Assembly: GCF_046630445.1 (NCBI RefSeq) | Contig: NC_092333.1 | Coordinates: forward strand, 97,376,001-97,440,000 | Length of the DNA: 64,000 bases | Direction: 5' to 3' | From: Rutidosis leptorrhynchoides | Lineage: Eukaryota; Streptophyta; Magnoliopsida; Asterales; Asteraceae | Part shown: piece by piece, positions 11,503-22,682 of the stretch | How the letters are laid out: the number at the start of each line of letters is the position of its first letter | How positions within the stretch are numbered: position 1 is the stretch's first letter | Made by a program: the position numbers and the translations under genes | The notes under the pieces: generated by a model | Databases searched by the model: none | What the model was told of the DNA's origin: nothing | What the model saw: the letters and a program-made list of their open reading frames with translations, nothing else

Positions 11503-13010
11503 GGACATTCAAGCCTAGGAGGACCGGCAAAGAGAGGAAGGACAGCAGGTTTTGCTCCACCACGACAACCACCACCACAACAGCAACATCATTCATCATC
11601 ATCGTCAGGAGAAGAAGAAGAGGAGGATCGAAATGATCCTCGAGTTTGGTTGACACAGGTTCAAAACGACGAAGACTACACAGAAACATTTGAGACGATA
11701 AACCGTAGGCCTATTAATGCCACTTGGTATTTTATCTGGGGCCCATTGGAAGAGGCGGGTATGCGCCGCCATGTTTCTAACTTACTCGCCATCCCCTACG
11801 GTAGAGTAGTCACCCACGCTTGGGAGCAAGTTTTCAGCATCAACGAACCAATTTATCCGGTGCTGCTTAAAGAATTCTACTCAACTGTGCGGTTTAACAA
11901 TGTCAGCGATTATTTGTCAAATGACTTTCTTCGATTTCGTTTAGGGGGTGAGTACAGGGGTATAAGTAGTTTTGAGCTATGCCGAGTTTTGGGTATTTTT
12001 GAGGAACTCACCGATACCCAGTTAGGTGAATACTTGCGGGCCTCCGATTATGTTGGCCGGCATGAATTTAGTGATGTTTCTTATTGGTGAAGGATTTGTA
12101 GGCCGAATGCGGCTGCACAGTTTAGATCAAGCAGGCACAGGTACAACGAAATCGCAGCCCGGGATGATAAACTGCTTCATAGACTTATCGCATGCACTTT
12201 TAATGCGAGGGTTGAGGGTCACGAGAAAGTGAAAACATTGGATTTATGGATTATGGACCAAATAAAGCGGGGTTGCTATACTGACATTCCTGGGTTGATC
12301 GGTAATTATTTCCTGGCCATTGCTACCGAGACACGGCAACAGAAGCCACTTCTGGGAGGCCACTACATCACCCGAATTGCTCGACATTTTAACATAGATT
12401 TCAGCAGATTACAGGAGTGTACGAACGTCATGAAACCATTAAAAAGGTTTCTTATATTAATGCTGAAATTCTTATGAAAGATAGAAATGGGCATTTGGTA
12501 CCTTTTGAGGCAGGTGGCGCAAGTGGCAGTGGCGTGCAGCAAGAACAGCAGCAGGAAGAAGAGGCGGAAATGGAGGCACAGACTAACGTTGGTGATCAGG
12601 TTCCGTGGCATCCGTCCCAATCAAGTTGGGACAGTTTGGTTGGTAGTGTTAATAACATGAGGTTGAGCCCGAACGAACAAAGGACGCACAACAACCAAAT
12701 GTGGGATAGTCAGCAACGAATGGAGCAACGCTAGATTGCTCAAGTACACAATACGGGATGGAACAGTTATGGTATTGATTGGAATAACCATAACTCAGAG
12801 TTGTTTTATTCCAACCCCGAGCAGTACTATGGAACGACACGTCTGACACCCCAATACTACACGGATCCTGAACATCCACCTCCCCCTCATCCGATTTATA
12901 ACTCTACCGCTGCGTTGCAGGATGCTCAGAACAGATTTGAGCAGGAATATCCACAGGGACGCCCGTACAGAGATGGTTCGGGTAATTATTTTTGGCCGTA
13001 TGATAGCTAG
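11503..13010 (+). pseudogene. Athila-1 downstream ORF (Athila ORF-1-like family)
   Basis: This is the third coding region of the element, placed where Athila elements carry an 'env-like' ORF. It opens with a low-complexity segment rich in Pro, Gln, Ser and acidic residues (11550-11640). A conserved globular part follows with EFYSTVRF, LRFRLGGEYRGI and, further on, GGHYITRIARHF; the tail is rich in Gln, Tyr and Pro. The Athila-2 product has the same landmarks (EFYSTVRM, FRLGG, GGHYIT). I see no signal peptide or membrane helix, so calling it an envelope protein is not justified. It resembles the plant ATHILA ORF-1 family, whose function is unknown. It is broken in a few places. Confidence 0.75.
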
Positions 13011-13404
13011 GCCTGCATGCCTTTGATCATTTTGTACTTTGTTTTGAGACAATTTAATTTGTGTGGTGTGATTTTAGACAATATTTGGTTTGTAATAACT
13101 GGCTAATTGTGTGGATTTATGAACGGTTGTGGTTGTAAAAACACCGTTCTTTTTATTATAAATTGTGTGGTTTGTTAATTTGTGCAGCGTGATTGAACTT
13201 CAAAGACTGGCATTAAGTTCAGCGACATTTGATATTATGATGTGTGTATGATGATAATCGCGGAATGGACGATGCTCTTATGCTGGCAGTAAGTTCAGCG
13301 GCATCCGTCTACATGTTCCACGATTTGCAGGTTAAAAATTAAAAATTTCTACAATCACCCTATCGCTTTACCCTCTAAATTTAATCCTTTTTCTGATTTC
13401 ATGC

Positions 13405-13441
13405 AATGAGGGCCTTGCATGATCTCAAGTGTGGGGTGGGG
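13405..13441 (+). other. Second polypurine-like tract, Athila-1
   Basis: AAGTGTGGGGTGGGG ends at 13441, preceded by ATGAGGGCCTTGCATGATCT. It repeats the core of the real tract next to the 3' LTR but lies about 1.3 kb upstream. The same tract and flank occur at 60449-60483 in Athila-2. It could be a central-type polypurine tract or another conserved RNA signal. Confidence 0.55.
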
Positions 13442-13859
13442 AATAGAAATTTATCAGGAACTCGTTTCACTAAAATTAAGGCGTTTATTATAAAAATTTT
13501 AATATTTTCAAGTAGCCTTAAAAACGATTAAAAGTCCAAAAACCATGTTATACGCATTATGATCTTAAAATCTAGAAAATAAATGTTGGTTTACATTTTA
13601 AATTATTAATAGTCTTTGAAGTTGCACTATCATCCAATTATTTGAATGAAAATCCTACTAGTTTAGTAAGCTAACTTGTAGGTCACTTGTACCAAAACGA
13701 GTGTAAACCGTGAGAGAGCGGTGATTGTATAGCGTGGTCGGAAACCGGATCTCGCGCCAGATCGAAAATCCTAAGGACGGTCCTCATTGTTTCTCCTAAC
13801 AAGGACAATGTTGCGTCCGACCACTTGATATGACCAATAGGATGTATCTTTTCCATCCT

Positions 13860-14065
13860 CAAGGAAGTAAAGTCTTCCGAATGACACACTTACTGATTCA
13901 ATTCAGAAGATGTAGTCCAGACCAGTTGTAGGGTGACAAAAAACTCTTGAAAAGTCATTACTGACATCGACTGGAAATCTACTAGGCCTCAACGTCAAAC
14001 AGGAAAACTGGTAGTCAAAGTTTATCTCAATGAGGGAGATTAACTAGTAAAACGGGGGGGGCACC
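13860..14065 (+). other. Conserved noncoding block 1 in the Athila-1 3' region
   Basis: About 206 bases align closely with 60822-61028 of Athila-2, although the sequence before it is poorly conserved. It begins with the hairpin GGAAGTAAAGTCTTCC (13863-13878), continues with GAAGATGTAGTCCAGA and CTTGAAAAGTCAT, and ends at a G-run followed by GCAC. No shared reading frame is obvious. A structured RNA element is likely. Confidence 0.6.
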
Positions 14066-14355
14066 ATGTATACACAAAATGTTAGTGATTTATCAGATCC
14101 CCGGAAGGATAACCTCCAGAAAGGTAAAATATCAGCTTTTAAGACTGATAAACCTCAATCTTCATGATTGATTTAACGGATTAGATGATTACCTCATAAT
14201 TGTCAATGATGTCCGGACGTAATGTGTATCCTCCTAAAGCACATTATTTTCTACCGACATCTCGTAATGTTAGGTACCGTGGGAGGGATTGGCTTGACCA
14301 ATAGCGGGAAACCCGCACTCATTTTTAAAAATTCATAAAATCCGATCAAAATCGG

Positions 14356-14450
14356 AAAACGTGCATAGTATTAAAAACTAGCATGATATTTTCAAAACCA
14401 TAAAACGTTTTCATAAGATCCTGATTTCCCTAGGGTCAAATTTTTCGGAT
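14356..14450 (+). other. Conserved noncoding block 2 in the Athila-1 3' region
   Basis: It aligns with 61361-61458 of Athila-2: GGAAAACGTG, AAAAACTAGCATGA, then CATAAAACGTTTTCA, which holds the palindrome AAAACGTTTT. It is noncoding in both elements. Its function is unknown. Confidence 0.55.
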
Positions 14451-14683
14451 ACTTGGCTCTAATCTCCCAAAAATGTGTGTGTGTGTTTCCATTGTGTATA
14501 TAGCGTGCGTGTGATTTCAATAAAAGTGTGCTATACTTAAAGCGTATGTTTCCATTGTGTATAGAGCGTGAGTTGTGTTTCATATCAACGTGTGTGTTTC
14601 GTGTGCTTCGAGTGATTCATGTAATGTTTGTAATCTATATTGTGTGATTATGTTTGATATTGTTCTACTTTGTAAAGAAAGAA

Positions 14684-14721
14684 TTGCTTGAGGACAAGCA
14701 AGGTTTAAGTGTGGGGTGTTT
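14684..14721 (+). other. Hairpin and polypurine tract before the Athila-1 3' LTR
   Basis: TTGCTTGAGGACAAGCAA (14684-14701) is a perfect 7-bp stem with an AGGA loop. The purine-rich GTGTGGGGTGTTT follows and touches the 3' LTR. Athila-2 has the identical 18-base hairpin at 61657-61674. The tract primes plus-strand synthesis in LTR elements; the hairpin is a lineage hallmark of unclear role. Confidence 0.8.
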
Positions 14722-16418
14722 TGATATTGCTCAATAACATCATATTTATCTATCGCAATATCGTGTAAAATGCTCTAGAATCGAGGATAATGAAGGCGTT
14801 TCTACAAGTGATAATCCAAGATGCGCAAATTTGTATCGGAAGAGTGATTTACAAAGAGTTTTGATGAATTATGACATTGGTTGATCCCGATACGACTTAA
14901 GGTCTATTTAGTGCTCTAAAATGGTAAAACAAAGCTTCCAAGGTGTTAGGCTTCGTCCAAATAAAAGAGGATTGAAAAGAAAGCGAAACAGTGGATTTCA
15001 GCATATCTGGACGCCGTCCGGGGTTATAGGACGCCGTCCAGCATCTTGAAACAGGACGCCGTCCTGGATTTAAAGACGCCATCTAGCTCTTAAGGACGGG
15101 ACGCCGTCCAACCTTTTTGGACGCCGTCCCGTAGTAGGTTTCAGCCGACTTTTGTGCTTTTTACCTACTTTCTCCACTTTAAAACTACTGTTTTGAGGGA
15201 CTGTTTCATAACTTACGAACCAGAGAGTACAGAGACGATTTTTAGGAGCAAAATTGGAGAACTCCAAGCTCTTGGAAGAGGCTCAACATCAAGACATCAA
15301 AGATCAAAACCTTCATCATCCAAGAACTCCTTGTTCTTGTAGGTTATTCCTTGTTCTAAAACAATGATTTCAGTTGTTAATCTGATTGTTATGTTGTCTG
15401 TTACCATGATTGTTGGCTAGTTTCTATAATGTTTGTCTAGATTAATAACCAAGGTATTGGATGTAATCTTATTGATTGAATGTATTATGTGTGATAGATT
15501 AAAGCTTGAATTAAGAACCATGCTTATTGCTGTTAAAATCATTTGTATCTAGTTAATTGATATGTTGTTGATAAAGAGAACTCTTGTTGATGTATCATAT
15601 TGATTTACAATCAACTTGTCTTAGATTGATTGTTTACTAAACCGGACCAAGGGGGTAAACTAGATTAAAATGGTTAAACAAAATAGGAATGAATTGTGTA
15701 GAGCGAACGCAAAGACAATTGTTATTCAAGTCTTTGATCTAGCTAATCAACTAGCCACAAACGAAAAGGTCTAAGTAATAGGGAACCCTCACTTAGTAAT
15801 TCTAGTTTTAGTACTCGCTAAAGAGAACTCTTGGCGGGTCGATTTAGGTGATTAGCATGCTTATAATAGTTATTTGATTACAAATACAAGAACCATAGTG
15901 AAAAGGGAACCCTTGATCTTGTGATTGTGTTTGCGTGTTTATTCAAGAGAACTCTTAGTGAACCTATTAGATAACTTACACACATAATTATTCAATCAGG
16001 CCTTAATATCAAAACTTACATCCAATACCGAGGGTAAAATATCTAGATGAACATTTCATCTCTTTGATTTAAATCAAAACTATCTTACTTGCTTTCTTTG
16101 CATTTATTTTCATCTTATAAATTTAAAAGACCAAAAATATTGTTCTTACATTTAACCTTCTCTGATTTGGCTAAATCGTTAAATGGCCACCAAAACATAA
16201 AACTTGTACCTTTAAGTTTCATTTACTTAGTTAATCATAATATAGTTTCTAATTCTAGTTTGGCTAATACAACTGTCCTTGGAACGATACACGGAACTAA
16301 ACCAGTTACTATACTACTACACGATCGGGTACACTGCCCGTTAGTGTGTAGAAATCTTTAATCGGTATTTTTCCATATTATTTTATTAGACAATTTATAC
16401 AACACTTCTCGCACATCA
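14722..16418 (+). repeat. Athila-1 3' LTR
   Basis: It is co-linear with the 5' LTR at a constant offset of 11,870 bases, with no length change and about 20 substitutions, mostly transitions. It is followed at once by the second GAAAC duplication and by resumed LINE-A coding sequence. Confidence 0.95.
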
Positions 16419-17161
16419 GAAACGAACCTCTTTCGCACCGTTTTAACAGAATACTTCACTTGGATTCAACCCCGAATGCGTACATCTCGGATAAATGGGT
16501 CGATGGTAATTGACTTTTCTCGTAGGTTAGAGATTATTTAGGTGGAAGAAATGGGGATCTTATTAATAGTCTTTTCGGGATTATTGGTAAACCTGTTTTG
16601 TGCGATCGCCTGGATTCTTTGACATGCTCTTTGAATAAAGATGGTTGTTATACAGTTAAAAAGGCTAGAGAGCTTATTGATCGCATGCTACTTCCGACCT
16701 CGCAAGTTAATACTCTTTGGTACGTGGTTATGGCTAGAAAAGTTAATATTTTCTTATGGCGTTTTCGTTTAGATTATCTTTCTGTTCGTTGGAACGTATC
16801 CGAGAAGGGGATTGATGTTTCTTCTATTGTTTGTCCGTCTTGTAATAATGAGGTTGAGACTAGAGATCATTTGTTTTAGAGTGTGATGTGGCTCGTGATT
16901 TATGGCATAAAATTCGTATCTGGCTTGATTGTGATATGCCTCAATTGTTATCTTGGGATTCCTTTTTGGCGTGGTTAGAAGGTATTCGTTTACGCCCCTT
17001 GTCAAAAGATCGGATCATTGCGGTTATGGTGACGTCTTTATGGGCTTTATGGCAGTTCAGGAACGGTGTTGTTTTCTTAGATTCTTTTTGTAACAAAAGT
17101 AGATTATTTGATTTCATTAGATTAATTACTTTTCGTTGAATTAAACATAGAGGTCATTTAG
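16419..17161 (+). mobile_element. LINE-A, C-terminal zinc-binding segment
   Basis: Coding resumes as EPLSHRFNRILHLDS directly after the Athila-1 duplication. It continues into the C-terminal zf-RVT domain of plant LINEs: W..VMARKVNIFLWRFRLDYLSVRWN and CPSCNNEVETRDHLF (about 16700-16878), then LWALWQFRNGVVF. Stops lie at about 16512 and 16877. The segment ends at the duplication shared with LINE-B (17148-17161). Confidence 0.85.
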
Positions 17162-19415
17162 TTTTTTTTTTTTTTTTGAAAAGCAACAATTTTATTAACA
17201 TAACAACTCAAAGTGCAAATGTTACATGAGTACAAACTGTCTCGACATCTATATAAACTCAACACATTGAATTGCTAAGGTAGCATCAAAACTAACTCAC
17301 GAACTAAGTAAGAAAAACCGACGGGTTATGAAACCAATTATGCCAATCGATCGTTTTCCTTGTATGCCTCTTCGCGATCCATTCGAAGCATTTGACTTGA
17401 ATTTCACTTAACGCAGCGGGAGTGTTCCAACACTTGTTCTTGAATACCATTTGGTTTCTATTCCACCAAATGAGGTAACAACTCGACCAAACGACTGCTT
17501 GCCATATCTCCCCGCCCGAACTCGCACCTTGGTTTAGATTACCCAAAAAAAGATCCTCGATAGTTAAGTTTGAGATATTTCCCAAACCCCACCACTCGAA
17601 AACTTTAGTCCACACATCAAAAGCTTTTTTGCATGACATGAGGGAGTGGTCCACCGTCTCAATAGCGTCGTCACATAACGAGCAACACACGGAGTGTAGA
17701 TCAACCCCTCTTTTGTCAAGTTCCGTACGTACCGGTAGTCGTTTCTTCCTCGCCCTCCAAATAAAAACCTCTATTTTCTTTGGAACCAAATTATTTCGTA
17801 AGGATTCACTTGCGTTTGCACCCGCACAAATCGTTTTAGAGTCGATCAAGGTTGTTAATTTTTTCGTTGTAAACTGTCTCCCATTGTTCGCACCCCAAAC
17901 CCACCCATCTGCACAGCCCGGGTCCGTTGTAACTGTTTTCAGCAGCTCGCCCAAATTATCCAGTTCACCACGTGCACGTCCTGTTGGGCCACAGGCCCAG
18001 CTCCAATTTGTTGTAACGTTTACCCCATCCTAACTCAGTCTCTCTTTGACACTTGCCTCCATGTTTGAATCTAACCTTGCTAGCCTTTGGAATTTATTCT
18101 TCAGTGCTTCGCTTCCAAGCCATATGTCTGACCAGAAAGAAATGGATGCACCATCCCCAACTTTCCTAACAAAAGAGTTTTTGAAAGCCACACCAAAAGA
18201 ATCGATCAAGTTACCTGTAGCAATAATATTAGACCAAGTCGATTTATATGAGCAGAGATTAACATGATATCCCTCAACAAGACCACCCGTGGAACCATAG
18301 ATGCTCGAGATGACCTTAACCCATAAGGAGTCGGCTTCGGTTTTAAACCTCCACCACCACTTACCAATTAAGGCCAAATTTTTATTTTTAAGTGACCCCA
18401 AATTTAACCCGCCCAACCCATAAGGAAGTATAAATTCTTCCCATTTTACCCACGAAAATATTAGATTTGTTTCCCGTCCCACCCCAAAAAAAGGAGCGTC
18501 TTACACTCTCGAGTTTTTTGATCACACATGGAGGGCGCAGAAAAGGGAGAAAAAGTACAACGGGAGACTATTCAACACCGACTTCACGAGGGTCAACCGT
18601 CCACCGTACGACATCGACCGTGCTTTCCAATCCGATAATCGTTTTTCAAATTTACTTATCACCGAAGCCCAACTTTCCAATTTATTCATCTTTCCACCCA
18701 CCGGGATCCCAAGATAAGTGAATGGGAAGGAACCGACGTTACACTTAAATGATTTTGCCATATTCTCCGTAATGCCCTTGTCAACACCAACACCGTATAA
18801 AATGCTCTTATGGTAATTTACTTTAAGACCGGAGGTGAGCTCGAAGCATTTTAAAATCTTCATTAGGTTCCTAAGATTACCCTCACCCCATTCCCCGAAA
18901 AAAATGGTATCGTCCGCATATTGAAGATGGGATATTGGGATCTTATTATTCCCGACCTCCACTCCAATGAACAAATTGTTTCTAACGGCCATCTTAGTTA
19001 GCACATTAAGCCCTTCCGCCGCGAGGATGAAAAGAAAGGGTGAAAGCGGATCTCCTTGTCTCACACCCCGTTCAATATTGAATTCCGAAGTGGGAGACCC
19101 GTTAACAAGTACCGAGATCGAAGCCGACTTTAAACATGAGTGAATCCATTTCCTCCACTTATCACCGAACCCCATTATCTCCATCAGAAAATCCCAATTT
19201 AAGCAATCAAAGGCTTTCTCGAAATCTACTTTAAAAATGAGACTTTTGAGATGTTTACTCTTCAAGTAGTCAAGGGTTTCGTTTGCAATGAGCGCCCCGT
19301 CCATAATATTTCTACCTTTAATAAACGCGCTTTGCTCATATCCCACAAGATTTTGAATCACCTTCTTAAGCCGGTTTGATAGGAGTTTCGCGATTATTTT
19401 ATAGTAACTTCCAAT
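17162..19415 (-). mobile_element. LINE-B (L1-type), 5'-truncated, inserted in LINE-A
   Basis: The poly(A) tail appears as a T-run at 17162-17177. The target duplication TAGAGGTCATTTAG (14-17 bases) lies at 17148 and 19416. On the minus strand it begins inside the reverse transcriptase (KIIAKLLSNRLKKVIQN) and shows FKVDFEKAFDCLNWDFL, RQGDPLSPFLF and the YADD box (about 18915-18926). The WVKWEEFILPYGLGGLNLGSLK region follows near 18440-18380, then a zf-RVT domain near 17860-17640 and WWNRNQMVF. Breaks are a frame change near 18530-18490 and an in-frame stop near 18027. 5' truncation with a tail and long duplication is the usual product of target-primed reverse transcription. Confidence 0.92.
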
Positions 19416-19432
19416 TAGAGGTCATTTAGTTT

Positions 19433-19538
19433 CAAACCGGAACTCATGGCTTTCTATGCTTTTGTTATTATCCCTTAGCGCCTTGCTAGGGATCGTTTTT
19501 AATTTTAATATAATCATTCTTTGACCGTTAAAAAAAAA
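19433..19538 (+). mobile_element. LINE-A 3' end
   Basis: After the second LINE-B duplication, about 100 bases continue LINE-A: a last coding remnant, AT-rich 3' sequence, and an A8 tract at 19530-19537. The end is weakly defined because LINE-A's left part lies outside the window and its own target duplication cannot be checked. Confidence 0.55.
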
Positions 19539-19744
19539 CGTAGTATTAACTAAGAGTAACGTTTTATTTATTTATATTTTTATATAGATTAGTCAAACGA
19601 ATTGCTATATAGTTTAAAACAATAAAGACGGTGATGACATTTGGCTTTGTTATGAACAATGAATTGTGGTGCTGCTACTTATTACGTCTCCCTATTTAGT
19701 GAGTTAATGACATATTTGACATGAACTAATGCTAATTTTTATTA

Positions 19745-19793
<49 letters not shown>

Positions 19794-19814
19794 AGCTTAT
19801 GTTAATATCAACTA

Positions 19815-19846
<32 letters not shown>

Positions 19847-19865
19847 TATTATTATTATCATTATC
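19539..19865. other. AT-rich spacer with (ATT)n microsatellites
   Basis: No gene seen. (ATT)n runs occupy about 19740-19788 and 19817-19850. Confidence 0.7.
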
Positions 19866-20356
19866 ATACCTAAATACTAAAAGGCATGGTCGAAATCGTC
19901 GTTTCAGTTACATCGGCTTGCCATTTTGAGTTTGCGTTCACACTACAAACGGTCCCTCAATTTTGGCTTAATTTACACAACGCCCCCTCAAGTTTTCACT
20001 TTATCAGGGATAGAAAGCGTAAATATATACTAAATTATTATACCTAAATACTAAAAGGCATGGTCGAAATCATCGTTTCAGTTATATCGGCTTGCCATTT
20101 TGAGTTTGCGTTCACACTACAAACGGTCCCTCAATTTTGGCTTAATTTACACAACGCCCCCTCAAGTTTTTACTTTTTTAGGGGTAGAAAGCGTAAATAT
20201 ATACTAAAAGGCATGGTCGAAATCGTCGTTTCAGTTATATCGGCTTGCCGTTTTGAGTTTGCGTTCACACTACAAACGGTCCTTCAATTTTGGCTTAATT
20301 TACACAACGTCCCCTCAAGTTTTCACTTTTTCAGGGGTAGAAAGCGTAAATATATA
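19866..20356. repeat. Tandem repeat, three copies of about 153-174 bp
   Basis: Copies start at AAGGCATGGTCGAAAT at 19881, 20055 and 20208. Each holds TTGAGTTTGCGTTCACAC, CAAACGGTCC and GGTAGAAAGCGTAAATAT. The spacing drops from 174 to 153 because the TATTATACCTAAATA linker is missing before the third copy. Copies are highly alike, so the expansion is recent. No coding function is seen. Confidence 0.85.
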
Positions 20357-20396
20357 ATTCTATTAAATTAAAAGAAAATAATTCCACCCAAATTTT

Positions 20397-20650
20397 TAAC
20401 GGGCCCTATCTTCTCGCTCGGTCCGAGTTAAATTTTTTCGAAACCACCGTTCAACTCGAAAAAATCAGACGGACCCAACGGGACTAACTATACGCGAAAC
20501 GGACATCGTTAAAAACACTAAATAACGGGCCCTATAGTCTCGCTCGGTGCGAGTTAAATTTTTTCGAGGCCACCGTTCAACTCGAAATAATTTTAAGAAC
20601 ACAACACGACTAACTATACGCGAAACGGACATCTTTAAAAAAACACTAAA
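20397..20650. repeat. Tandem duplication, two copies of about 126 bp
   Basis: Units start at TAACGGGCCCTAT (20397 and 20523). Both carry CTCGCTCGG, GAGTTAAATTTTTTCGA, CACCGTTCAACTCGAA and CTATACGCGAAACGGACAT. They differ by several substitutions and small gaps. Inside each unit, words such as CGAGTT and AACTCG could pair. Confidence 0.8.
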
Positions 20651-20741
20651 TATTTCGGGCTATATTTCATACATATACATACACGTCCAACAAAAAACCC
20701 AACCAACTAGATATATTAGGTATCAAACAACGTGTATCCAC

Positions 20742-20784
20742 ATTCGACCGCGCGTTGAATACAACCGCACCAACGCGCGGTCGA

Positions 20785-20786
<2 letters not shown>
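20742..20786. repeat. Perfect GC-rich hairpin
   Basis: ATTCGACCGCGCGTTG (20742-20757) and its exact reverse complement (20771-20786) flank a 13-base loop. An (ATT)n run follows directly. The 16-bp stem is striking in AT-rich DNA and may be a transposon terminus, but no CTRR end is visible. Confidence 0.75.
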
Positions 20787-20853
<67 letters not shown>

Positions 20854-20938
20854 CAATCTACGTCAATACTAAATGAAGTAATTATTAATGTTCGCTATTG
20901 CTTTTCTAGCGTGAAATTATATTAAACTCAGAGAGAAG

Positions 20939-21031
<93 letters not shown>
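20787..21031. repeat. (ATT)n and (TA)n microsatellites
   Basis: An (ATT)n run lies at about 20787-20852 and a (TA)n run at about 20942-21031. The (TA)n tract is the target into which the copia-like LTR inserted. Confidence 0.85.
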
Positions 21032-21036
<5 letters not shown>

Positions 21037-21556
21037 GTCCCTTGATAACAACAGGAGTATTGTAGAGGGGGGGTGAATACAATTTATTTTAATTAACTTA
21101 ACAGTTAAACACGATTAGTATTCAAACATGTAAATTAAATAGAGTCACAGGTAATTTTCAACGGTTATTCTTTATTGATTGAATCACAAAGAATCACAAC
21201 TATCCTTGGCGGAATGATAGTTGGTTGATACAGATTACCTAGAATATAGCTAAGAGGTAAACTAAAAGCTATTACGCGTTTTTGACTCTAAATAAATAAA
21301 CCCACACCACTAGTTGTTACAATAGTGGATACAACAATTTATAGTAGTCCTATTAACCGTGTAATGGTTCTATTGTCCACTGGTACATAGGATGTCTGTA
21401 CTTGTGGGGAGAACTGCATCAGAGAGCATGCTCTCCTCTTTCCTCTTTGGTAGCTATTTGCAGGAACACCCCAATTCGGTTTGGCACCACTATTTAATTA
21501 AACAAATAGAATGTTGTGTTCCCTAGGTGTTGACAAAGTATAACCCATGTCTGCTG

Positions 21557-22619
21557 TCATACCCCGTCATAATCCATCTGGACTAAGTCACCAACATCTG
21601 GTCCCATTGCGATGATCGACCAAATAATGTCTTTAAAATGAGCAAATGCACAGCAGAAGATTTCTTTCATTCCTGAGAATAAACATGCTTTCAAGTGTCA
21701 ACCAAAAAGTTAGTGAGTTCATAGGTTTATCATAAAATAATAAAATTCATCATTTTGATAGACCACAAGATTTAAATGCTGCATGATACAAATGGGCCCG
21801 AATCCTATACCCACCTGTAATGTACATGCGATATCTTTTAAATACAGTACACCTTTTTCGTGTACAAAATCCTTTTTCATAAATCTTAGTAACCGTACAC
21901 ATATCTCGTGCACAAAAATAACATACACATAACCTGTGTATAAAATCATTCTCTCGATACATGACATTCACTTTTCATTACTTTCATAGCTTGGCTTGGT
22001 AACCGACCTTAACATATAATGCGCATAATAATATCCCCAAAACAGAACATCTCGTCTGTATAATAATCATATAAACTTAGAAGTACTAAACACCACGCCC
22101 ACTAGCCCTTCCGTCTAGTGAATATTCTGGGTGGGGGTGTTAAACCCGGTAGCTACCTTTAGGATTCGCGTTAATTAGGCGTGCACTAATTCTCAAAATT
22201 AGTGATGTTCCCTAATTCTTAGGTTACCAAGCAATAATAATCAGGGGAAAAATATTCATATCAATTGTGGCAATTATCACGTCCACATAATTCAATGGTG
22301 GCAATTATCACGTCCACATAATTCATTCGATGAATGTTTTGCTTGTGTCTATCTCGTCAAACATTTATAAAAGTATTTCATGTATTCGCAGTTCAAAAAT
22401 GTATTTCAAAAGCATTTAATAAAGCAGTTGTAAAAGTAGCGCATGTATTCTCAGTCCCAGAAATGTAAAGAGTAAAAGGGAATCAAATGAACTCACCTAA
22501 TGTATTTTGTAGTAAAAATACATATGACTATATTGAACAATGCAGGGTTGGCCTCAGATTCACGAACCTATATAATTTGTATATTTATTAATACACATGA
22601 TCATAATCGAGATATTATC

Positions 22620-22682
<63 letters not shown>

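Larger units (their letters stand above)
2852..16418 (+). mobile_element. Athila-1: Athila-lineage Ty3/gypsy retrotransposon (fossil)
   Basis: The element is 13,567 bp with two co-linear 1,697-bp LTRs (TG...CA) and the 5-bp target duplication GAAAC at 2847-2851 and 16419-16423. Order: 5' LTR, tRNA-Asp-type primer site, gag-pol, motif cluster and leader, predicted intron, downstream ORF, conserved noncoding region, polypurine tract, 3' LTR. The Athila lineage is supported by size, primer type, the DLGAS protease motif, the conserved hairpin before the polypurine tract and an extra ORF after integrase. By eye I count about 20 differences between the LTRs (roughly 1.2%), which suggests an insertion under a million years old at commonly used plant rates. 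Coding parts are broken, with roughly two or three breaks in gag-pol and a similar number downstream. It interrupts LINE-A. Confidence 0.93.

Noticed and set aside
11503-13010. Envelope gene of a plant retrovirus
   Set aside because: Position after pol fits the 'env-like' label, but no signal peptide, membrane helix or cleavage site is visible here or in 58531-60087, so the neutral name downstream ORF is used.
11503-14065. CRISPR or phage features
   Set aside because: Motif clusters have irregular spacing and lie in plant retrotransposons; nothing prokaryotic is present.
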